In this document: piece by piece, positions 6,588-11,899 of the stretch
Layout: the number at the start of each line of letters is the position of its first letter
Position numbering within the stretch: the first letter of the stretch is position 1
Source: an uncultured Collinsella sp.
GTDB taxonomy: Bacteria > Actinomycetota > Coriobacteriia > Coriobacteriales > Coriobacteriaceae
Direction of reading: 5' to 3'
Assembly: GCA_900544225.1 (NCBI GenBank)
Contig: UQUD01000057.1
Span: 1-11,899 of the forward strand
DNA: 11,899 nt
Notes under the pieces: model-generated
What the model was told of the DNA's origin: nothing
Databases searched by the model: none
What the model saw: the letters and a program-made list of their open reading frames with translations, nothing else
Translations under genes and position numbers: made by a program

Positions 6588-7751
6588 ATGTCGGAAAATA
6601 TTGAGCAGCCGTTGCCGTCCACGTTTGAGGAGTTCAACGAGCAACGCAAGGCGGCGTTTATTCGCGTCAAGGATTATAAGCAGGCGGGTAATCGCCTGGT
6701 CGGTTTTCTGTGCAGCTACACGCCGCTCGAGATTATCGATGCCGCGGGGGCTGCGAGCGTGGCGCTGTGCGGCACGTCCGACGAGGTGATTCCCGAGGCC
6801 GAGAAGGTGCTGCCGGCAAACTTGTGCCCGCTCATCAAGTCGACCTACGGTTTTGCCTACTCGCAAAAGTGCCCGTTTACGTACTTTAGCGACATGATCA
6901 TCGGCGAGACCACCTGCGACGGCAAGAAGAAGATGTACGAGCTACTCAACGAGCTCAAGCACACGCACATTCTGCACCTGCCGCAGGGTCGCGATCGCGC
7001 CTACGAGCGTGAAGGCTGGTACGAGGAGTGCCGTCTGCTCAAGGAGGAGCTCGAGAACTTCTACGGCATTACGATTACTGATGACGACCTGCGCGCTGCC
7101 GTCCGTCGTCGCAACCGTTTGCGTGCGGCCCAGCTCGAGATGTTTGCGCTGCAGGCCAACCAGCCGGCGGCCATGAGCGGCGTCGACCTGATGAGCACCA
7201 TGTTTGCCGGTACGTTCAGCTTTGATATCGAGGCCTATACGCAGCAGCTGGAGCAAAAGGTTGCCAAGCTGCGCGAGGCCTACGACGCGGGTGAGCGCCC
7301 GGTCGCGGCAGATGCCAAGCGCATTCTGATTACTGGCTGCCCGGTGGGCGGCGTGATCAACAAGATCGGTCGCACCATCGAGTCCAACGGCGGCGTGGTC
7401 GTGTGCATGGACGACTGCTCGGGCGAGCGCACGGCGGCCATGATGATCGATCCGGAGGCTCCCGACATCCTGCGCGCCATCGCCGACCGCTACCTGGACA
7501 TCAACTGCTCGGTCATGACGCCCAACGACGGTCGTATGGAAAACACGCTGGCTATGTGCGAGAAGTATCATGTCGATGGCGTGGTAGAGAGCGTGCTGCA
7601 GGCCTGCCACACCTTCAACGTTGAGAGCGCGCGCATGCAGGAGGCCGTCGAGGGTGCGGGTATTCCGTATATGAAGATCGAGACCGACTACAGCAACGGC
7701 GACATGGGCCAGATCGAGACGCGCATCGCCGCCTTCATCGAAACCCTCTAG
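6588..7751 (+). CDS. Double-cubane-cluster-type anaerobic reductase (HgdB/DCCP family), second paralogue
   Basis: This 387-residue paralogue of the preceding protein carries the same eight cysteines at 42 (FLCSYTPLE), 61, 80 (NLCPLIKS), 95 (KCPFTYF), 110 (TTCDGKKKMYE), 277 (DDCSGER), 307 and 340. Spacing from the first to the fifth is identical in the two proteins (19, 19, 15, 15). It lacks the N-terminal extension and has a different middle helical region. Because both keep the whole cysteine set, both probably bind the iron-sulfur cluster. They may form two homodimeric enzymes or one heterodimer, as the two subunits of 2-hydroxyacyl-CoA dehydratases do; the sequence does not decide. The ATG at 6588 has AAGGAG 4 nt upstream. 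The frame is open further upstream into the first gene, but that extension overlaps a conserved paralogue and is rejected. The stop codon touches copy 2 of the hairpin repeat. Confidence 0.87.
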   Translation: MSENIEQPLPSTFEEFNEQRKAAFIRVKDYKQAGNRLVGFLCSYTPLEIIDAAGAASVALCGTSDEVIPEAEKVLPANLCPLIKSTYGFAYSQKCPFTYFSDMIIGETTCDGKKKMYELLNELKHTHILHLPQGRDRAYEREGWYEECRLLKEELENFYGITITDDDLRAAVRRRNRLRAAQLEMFALQANQPAAMSGVDLMSTMFAGTFSFDIEAYTQQLEQKVAKLREAYDAGERPVAADAKRILITGCPVGGVINKIGRTIESNGGVVVCMDDCSGERTAAMMIDPEAPDILRAIADRYLDINCSVMTPNDGRMENTLAMCEKYHVDGVVESVLQACHTFNVESARMQEAVEGAGIPYMKIETDYSNGDMGQIETRIAAFIETL

Positions 7752-7847
7752 CTTCCTCAGGCACCGGATCTTGCCCCTCAAACCGTCGCTTGCGTACCAA
7801 AGTACGCTGCGCTCCTCTTTCGGGGCAATCTCCGGCACCTGAGAAAC
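7751..7847. repeat. 97-nt intergenic hairpin repeat, copy 2
   Basis: This begins on the last base of the second reductase stop codon and lies exactly 1300 nt after copy 1. It is the same length and folds the same way: the outer arms pair from 7750 to 7849, an inner stem uses TTGCCCC (7771-7777) with GGGGCAA (7822-7828), and the cap GCGTAC-CAAA-GTACGC (7792-7807) is perfect here. C-G pairs of copy 1 at 6466/6533 become G-C at 7766/7833. G-C at 6476/6523 becomes C-G at 7776/7823, and T-A at 6477/6522 becomes C-G at 7777/7822. The two 2-nt internal loops occur at the same places in both copies. Confidence 0.85.
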
Positions 7848-7905
7848 CTAGATCTAAGGCGACTGAACGCGCCGCTACCTTTGATGTTTAGATTGGGAGA
7901 GAGCC

Positions 7906-8670
7906 ATGATAGGGATCGGGATCGATATCGGGTCTACGGCGGCTAAGGCTGCTGTGGTCGACGGGGAGGGTTCGGTGTCGTGGACGTGCGTGCAGCCAAC
8001 CGGGTTCTCCTCGGTCGATGCTGCCGAGCGGCTGCGCGAGGCACTGGCAGCAGCCGGCTATGACGTGACGGGCGACGATGTTCGCGTGATCGCGACTGGC
8101 TACGGCCGTGTCGCCGTGCCCTATGCGCACAAGGTCGTGACCGAGATTACCTGCCACGGCACCGGTGCCGTGCGCCTGTTTGGCGACCACGGCACCGTGA
8201 TCGACGTGGGCGGTCAGGACACCAAGGTCATTCAGCTTAAAAGTGGCCGCGTGGCCAAGTTTGCCATGAACGACAAGTGCGCCGCCGGCACGGGACGCTT
8301 TTTGGAGATCATGGCCGACCGCCTAGGCATTTCCCAGCAGCAGATGGCCGACCTGGCGCGTTCCGGTGAGCCCATCAAGATCAGCAGCATGTGCACGGTG
8401 TTTGCCGAAAGCGAGGTTATCAGCTTGATCGGTCGCGGTGAGCCGCGCGAGAACATTGCGCGTGGCGTGATCGACAGCGTGGTCTCGCGCGTGGCGACCA
8501 TGGCCGGGCAGGCGGCAGGCGCCCCGTACTACCTGACGGGAGGCCTGTGCGAGAACGCCTTCGTGGTGGAGCGGTTGGGCGAGCTACTGGGGTCGCCGGT
8601 GACCACCTCGCCCCAGGCTCGCTTTGCCGGCGCCATCGGTGCGGCTGTCCGCGCCGCCGCCTTGGCCTAG
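7906..8670 (+). CDS. Acyl-CoA dehydratase activase-type ATPase (HgdC/BadF family), partner of the double-cubane reductases
   Basis: This 254-residue ATPase of the ASKHA fold should transfer electrons, driven by ATP hydrolysis, from a [4Fe-4S] cluster shared between two subunits to the double-cubane proteins. Seen: phosphate-binding loop 1 GIDIGST at residues 5-11, the second phosphate loop DVGGQDTK at 100-107, NDKCAAGTGRF with Cys125, and SSMCTVFAESE with Cys163. The two cysteines are the cluster ligands known in HgdC-type activases. LTGGLCEN near residue 210 is the adenosine-binding region. Length matches single-domain activases (about 255-270 aa). The ATG has GGGAGAG 4 nt upstream. It follows copy 2 of the hairpin repeat and precedes the glycosyltransferase by 14 nt. 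Only one activase is seen for two reductases, so it probably serves both. Confidence 0.92.
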   Translation: MIGIGIDIGSTAAKAAVVDGEGSVSWTCVQPTGFSSVDAAERLREALAAAGYDVTGDDVRVIATGYGRVAVPYAHKVVTEITCHGTGAVRLFGDHGTVIDVGGQDTKVIQLKSGRVAKFAMNDKCAAGTGRFLEIMADRLGISQQQMADLARSGEPIKISSMCTVFAESEVISLIGRGEPRENIARGVIDSVVSRVATMAGQAAGAPYYLTGGLCENAFVVERLGELLGSPVTTSPQARFAGAIGAAVRAAALA

Positions 8671-8684
8671 GGGTGTACCGCGAC

Positions 8685-9902
8685 ATGCGCATCCTCAATA
8701 TCTCGGCACAAAAACCAGATAGCACCGGCAGCGGTACCTACCTTGCCGCGCTCGTGCGCGAGCAGATCGAGACGGGGCATCGCGCCGCCGTGCTTTGCGG
8801 CGCGGCACCGGGTGATACCCAAGGCGAGCTGGACCGGCGTGCTGCCGTGTTTGCCGTACCGTTCGAGTCGCCCGAGTTGCCGTTTCCCATCTGCGGTATG
8901 TCCGACGTCATGCCCTATCCCTCCACGCGCTATCGTGACCTGACGCCTTCGATGCTCAAGGCATTTGAGCGGGCATTTGCTGCAGCAATCGATCGGGCGA
9001 TGGCTGAGTTTCGGCCCGATCTGGTGCTCTGCCATCACCTGTATCTGGTGACCGCATTGGCGCGCGAGTGCGTCCGGGGCGTGCCGGTTGTTGCCGTGTG
9101 CCATTCGACCGACCTGCGCCAGCTGCGTTCGCATGCGCTCGAACGCGATCGCATCGTACGTGCGGTTCGTCGGCTCGATGCCGTCTTTGCGCTCCATGCT
9201 GAGCAGGCTGAGCAGATTGGCCTGGTGTGCGGCGTCGATGCCGATCGCATCCACGTGATTGGGACGGGCTACGACCATCGCGTCTTCTGCCGCGACGCAA
9301 GCGTGGCGAGGCAGCCGGGATCGCTTGTGTACGTGGGTAAGATTTGCATTAAAAAGGGCGTCGAGTCGCTGGTTCGAGCCGTGTCATTGCCGATTGACGA
9401 TGGCGTCCGCTCATCTGGCTTGGTGCTTGTGGGCGGCCGCGGGGACGATGCCGAGTACACGCGTATCGAGCGCTTGACCGCTGCCTCAGATGTGCCGGTG
9501 ACGCTGGCGGGGCGCCTGGATAGCGATGGGCTCGTGCGTGCCTACCGCAGCTCCGACGTCTTTGTGCTGCCTTCGTTTTACGAGGGTCTGCCGCTCGTGA
9601 CGATCGAGGCCCTCGCGTGCGGCTGCAAAGTTGTGGCGACCGATTTGCCCGGCGTTCGTCCCTGGATGGAGGCGATGCTCCCCGGTGCTCCCGTGACGTG
9701 GGTGGCGTCGCCGCGTATGACGGATGTCGACACGCCCGTGGCGGCCGACCTTCCGTTGTTTGAGCGCGCACTGGCAGATGCTATCGCGCAGGCGCTTGCG
9801 GTGCCGCCTTCGACGTTCGAGCCGTCGGCGGTCTCTTGGGAAGCGTGCCTGGCGCGTATACTTAAAGTCGTTGATTTGTTGGAAGGGGGTTCGTATGGCT
9901 AA
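8685..9902 (+). CDS. GT4-type (GT-B fold) glycosyltransferase, translationally coupled to selD
   Basis: This 405-residue retaining glycosyltransferase has two Rossmann-like halves. Seen: N-terminal MRILNISAQKPDSTGSGTYL with the glycine-rich acceptor loop, CHHLYLVTALA, VVAVCHSTDLRQL, the central GTGYDHRVF, GKICIKKG at 218-225 (Lys contacts to the donor diphosphate in GT4 enzymes), and the EX7E motif in FYEGLPLVTIEALACG with Glu300 and Glu308. No membrane span or signal peptide is seen, so it is cytoplasmic. The ATG at 8685 is the first residue of the conserved strand; longer in-frame starts overlap the activase. Its stop overlaps the selD start by 8 nt (ATGGCTAA), a strong sign of coupling. 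The acceptor is unknown. A role with SelD-made selenophosphate, as in the selenosugar synthase SenB, is a context-based hypothesis. A wall or thiol-type glycosyltransferase in a chance position is the alternative. Confidence 0.82.
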   Translation: MRILNISAQKPDSTGSGTYLAALVREQIETGHRAAVLCGAAPGDTQGELDRRAAVFAVPFESPELPFPICGMSDVMPYPSTRYRDLTPSMLKAFERAFAAAIDRAMAEFRPDLVLCHHLYLVTALARECVRGVPVVAVCHSTDLRQLRSHALERDRIVRAVRRLDAVFALHAEQAEQIGLVCGVDADRIHVIGTGYDHRVFCRDASVARQPGSLVYVGKICIKKGVESLVRAVSLPIDDGVRSSGLVLVGGRGDDAEYTRIERLTAASDVPVTLAGRLDSDGLVRAYRSSDVFVLPSFYEGLPLVTIEALACGCKVVATDLPGVRPWMEAMLPGAPVTWVASPRMTDVDTPVAADLPLFERALADAIAQALAVPPSTFEPSAVSWEACLARILKVVDLLEGGSYG

Positions 9903-10944
9903 GGACACCATGAGGCTCACGTCTATGACGGCCGCGAGCGGTTGAGCCGCTAAGTTGGCTCCTGGAGCCCTCGCCCAGGTTCTGGGCGACTTGCCAAATG
10001 TGCATAACGACAACTTGCTCGTGGGGTTCGATACCTCTGACGATGCGAGTGTCTTCCGCGTAGGGGAGAACCTTGGTCTCGTGCAGTCCATCGACTTCTT
10101 CCCACCGATGGTCGACGACCCGTTTCTGTTTGGCCAGATTGCCGCGGCCAACTCGCTGTCGGACATCTACGCCATGGGCGGGCGGCCGAGCCATGCCATG
10201 AACTTGCTGTGCATCCCGAGCTGTCTGGGCGTTGAGGTTGCCGGTCAGATTCTGGCGGGCGGAGCTGACAAGTGCGTCGATGCGGGTTGCTCCATCGCGG
10301 GCGGCCACACCATCAACGATGACGAGCCCAAGTACGGCCTGTCCGTGAGCGGGTTTGTCGCGCTTGACCGCATGCTCGCCAACAGCGGCGCGCGCGTGGG
10401 CGATGCGTTGCTGCTGACCAAGGCGATCGGCTCGGGCATTATCACCACGGCCATTAAGGGCGAGCTCATCGAGCAGGACGAGGCCGCGGCCATGTTTGAC
10501 TCGATGCGCACCCTCAACGAGGCGCCGATTCGTCTGGCCGAGGGACTCGAGCTTCACGGCTGCACCGACATTACGGGCTTTGGCCTGATCGGGCATGCGT
10601 GCGAGATGGCCGAAGGCTCGGGCGTGCAGGTTGAACTTGCGTCGGGGGCGGTGCCGCTCTTTGACCAGGTGCTCGACATGGCGCGTCTGGGCATTATCCC
10701 CGCGGGCTCCTACCGCAACCAGGACTTCTTTGGCCCGCGCGTGGCTGCCGACGAGGACCTGGAGCCGGGCATGTTGGATGCGCTGTACGATCCACAGACG
10801 TCTGGTGGCCTGCTTATCGCGGCACCTGCTGCCGATGTGGATGAGCTTGCGCGCCGTTTGCATGCCGAGGGGCGCGTTGCTGCCACAATCGGTCGCGTGT
10901 GCGAGCCGGTGCCGGGCGGTCCTGCCGTTCGCGTTGTCCGTTAA
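9895..10944 (+). CDS. selD: Selenide, water dikinase SelD, selenocysteine-containing (in-frame TGA at 9943-9945)
   Basis: SelD makes selenophosphate from selenide and ATP, the selenium donor for selenocysteine and selenouridine. Reading TGA at 9943 as selenocysteine gives 349 residues starting MAKDTMRLTSMTAASG-U-AAK. Sec17 and Lys20 fall at exactly the positions of the catalytic Cys17 and Lys20 of E. coli SelD (347 aa). The E. coli second cysteine (Cys19) is Ala here. Further motifs: SDDASV, SIDFFPPMVDDPFLFGQIAAANSLSDIYAMGG, IAGGHTI, TDITGFGLIGHACEM and CDPQTSGG-like YDPQTSGGLLIAAP. The ATG at 9895 has AGGGGG 5 nt upstream; an alternative start after the TGA would lose the active site. Homology continuous across the TGA rules out a real stop. 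The cell must therefore have SelA, SelB and tRNA-Sec, none of which is in this window. Confidence 0.95.
9943..9989 (+). promoter_or_regulatory. Selenocysteine UGA codon with candidate bacterial SECIS hairpin in selD
   Basis: The recoded TGA is at 9943-9945. Downstream in the coding sequence, TCGCCCAG (9971-9978) pairs perfectly with CTGGGCGA (9982-9989) around a loop GTT, 33 nt after the TGA. A small apical loop starting with G at this distance lies within the range described for bacterial SECIS elements, though at the long end. A weaker alternative is GGCT (9957-9960) with AGCC (9966-9969), loop CCTGG, closer to the TGA but without a G in the first two loop positions. Recoding itself is well supported by the SelD alignment; which hairpin SelB binds is inferred. 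Confidence 0.65.
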
Positions 10945-11000
10945 CGACACGTTTATTGAGCTATGTACCGTTCTAAACGATTTATTCGAAAGGAAAAACT

Positions 11001-11627
11001 ATGTCTACCAAGATTGAAGTCAATGCCATGGGCGATGCCTGCCCGCTGCCCGTCGTCAAGACGCTTAAGGCACTCAAACAGCTTGATGGCGAGGGTGCCG
11101 TGGTGACCTCGGTCGATAACGAGACCGCCATCAAGAACATCTCCAAGATGGCGCAGGAGAAGGGTTGCGCGGCCTCGGTCGAGAAGGTTTCTGACGCCGA
11201 GTGGCGCGTGACCGTGGCGACCTCTGGCGCCGTTGCCGTTGCGGACCCCGAGCAGGACGGTGCCGCTTTCTGCGACGCCAGCGCCGGCAAGGGCAAGCTC
11301 GTCATTTCCGTCTACACCGACTGCATGGGCCGCGGCGACGACGAACTGGGCCACAAGCTCATGAAGGCCTTCATCTTTGCCGTGACGCAGCAGGAGGAGC
11401 TGCCCGCGACCATGCTGTTCTACAACGGCGGCGCCAAGCTCACCGTCGAGGGCTCGCCGGTGCTCGATGACCTGAAGGGCCTGGCCGAGCAGGGTGTCGA
11501 GATTCTCACCTGCGGTACCTGCCTCGACCACTATGGCATTAAGGACCAGCTTGCGGTGGGCGAGGTCACCAACATGTACGTGATCGTGGAGAAGATGGAG
11601 CAGGCCGTGCGCGTCGTGCGCCCGTAG
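11001..11627 (+). CDS. yedF: YedF-type selenium metabolism protein (TusA-like plus DsrE-like domains)
   Basis: This 208-residue cytoplasmic protein belongs to the family often found beside selD and thought to act in sulfur or selenium transfer; its exact reaction is not established. Seen: an N-terminal TusA/SirA-like domain (about residues 4-75) with the signature GDACPLPVVKTLKAL, whose Cys14 would be the persulfide or perselenide carrier. A linker follows, and then a DsrE/F-like domain (from about residue 93) with LVISVYTDCMGRGDDELGHKLMKAFIFAV, FYNGGAKL, and EILTCGTCLDHYGI with two further cysteines. Length and domain order match the selenium-linked YedF subfamily rather than the short TusA proteins. 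The ATG has AAAGGA 6 nt upstream and lies 56 nt after the selD stop, with no terminator between. It probably delivers selenium to SelD or to the product of the next genes. Confidence 0.9.
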   Translation: MSTKIEVNAMGDACPLPVVKTLKALKQLDGEGAVVTSVDNETAIKNISKMAQEKGCAASVEKVSDAEWRVTVATSGAVAVADPEQDGAAFCDASAGKGKLVISVYTDCMGRGDDELGHKLMKAFIFAVTQQEELPATMLFYNGGAKLTVEGSPVLDDLKGLAEQGVEILTCGTCLDHYGIKDQLAVGEVTNMYVIVEKMEQAVRVVRP

Positions 11628-11646
11628 CGTGTTGGTTGGAGTTGTC

Positions 11647-11898
11647 ATGAGGGAGAAGCGCCCGGCGCTTGTCATCACGTTTCCCACCACGGCGGCCGCC
11701 ATGGGTTGCGAGTCCCTGTGCATCGAGCGCGGCCTTCCCGGGCGAACGATTCCCGTGCCCGGGGAGGTCGCTGCCGGCTGTGGTCTGGCGTGGAAGGCGT
11801 TGCCTGCCGATGAGGAACTGCTGCGCGGCGAACTCGCCGCGGCGGGCGTTCCCACCGAGGGCTATACCGTGATTGATATGTGGGAGGTCGTGCGATGA
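11647..11898 (+). CDS. Small Se/S-carrier-like protein (DUF3343 family)
   Basis: This 83-residue protein of the DUF3343 (putative Se/S carrier-like) family is recurrently found beside selD and yedF in anaerobes. Seen: LVITFPTTAAAMGCESLCIERG at the N-terminus, then the family core GRTIPVPGEVAAGCGLAWKA, whose IPVP ... CG segment carries the conserved cysteine. A short C-terminal half ends in TVIDMWEVVR. The ATG at 11647 with GGAG 5 nt upstream is preferred; a GTG at 11629, just after the yedF stop, would add six residues. The TGA stop overlaps an ATG (ATGA at 11895-11898), so another operon gene begins at the window edge. In related loci this is often a cysteine-desulfurase-type aminotransferase, but it cannot be seen here. 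A biochemical role as a selenium shuttle is inferred from family and context. Confidence 0.83.
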   Translation: MREKRPALVITFPTTAAAMGCESLCIERGLPGRTIPVPGEVAAGCGLAWKALPADEELLRGELAAAGVPTEGYTVIDMWEVVR

Positions 11899-11899
11899 T

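Noticed and set aside
5150..8670. Fermentative 2-hydroxyacyl-CoA dehydratase operon
   Set aside because: No CoA transferase, dehydrogenase or acyl-CoA reductase gene is present; the neighbours are selenium genes. This is possible only as a distant alternative.
9724..9945. A plus-strand frame ending at the TGA of 9943 as a separate short gene, and selD starting after the TGA
   Set aside because: SelD homology continues through the TGA with the catalytic position and Lys20 aligned, and the upstream ATG has its own ribosome binding site. The TGA is recoded.
1..11899. CRISPR arrays, tRNA or rRNA genes, insertion sequences, prophage genes
   Set aside because: No regular spaced repeats, cloverleaf structures, transposase or phage-like frames were seen on either strand.

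Overview
The window is GC-rich, densely coded and entirely plus-strand. It looks like a strictly anaerobic, high-GC actinobacterium of the Coriobacteriia type (Collinsella or a relative). That placement is inferred from gene content and style (double-cubane reductases with an activase, a selenocysteine-containing SelD, a YedF and Se/S carrier pair, Mo cofactor genes); nothing in the window proves a taxon.

Region 1 (1-1092) is the end of a molybdenum cofactor operon: the 3' part of moeA, then a MogA/MoaB-type protein, closed by a strong intrinsic terminator. Region 2 (about 1130-4752) is a molybdate (or tungstate) ABC transporter operon, modA-modB-modC, with its own upstream promoter and repeated TTATCA motifs, closed by a second terminator. 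ModB is unusual: a signal peptide and about 190 residues of unassigned extracytoplasmic sequence precede the permease. Region 3 (4753-5149) is a long non-coding leader. It holds overlapping perfect palindromes built from the same TTATCAG half-site seen upstream of modA, several hairpins, and a possible 22-codon leader peptide with a very good ribosome binding site.

Region 4 (5150-11898) reads as one long operon with no convincing internal terminator: two paralogous double-cubane-cluster reductase-type proteins (HgdB/DCCP family), their ATP-dependent activase (HgdC/BadF family), a GT4-type glycosyltransferase, selD, yedF and a small Se/S-carrier-like protein (DUF3343). The next gene starts in an ATGA overlap at the window's end. 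The selD reading frame carries an in-frame TGA at the position of the catalytic cysteine (residue 17), so SelD is itself a selenoprotein here. It would be broken by ordinary ORF calling.

Taken together, the first half supplies molybdenum and its cofactor and the second half handles selenium, a combination expected for Mo/W enzymes that also use selenium. The most novel proposal is that the operon links an ATP-driven low-potential reductase system and a glycosyltransferase translationally coupled to selD with selenium handling. A second unexpected element is a pair of about 97-nt intergenic hairpin repeats, one after each reductase gene, which differ by compensated base-pair changes.
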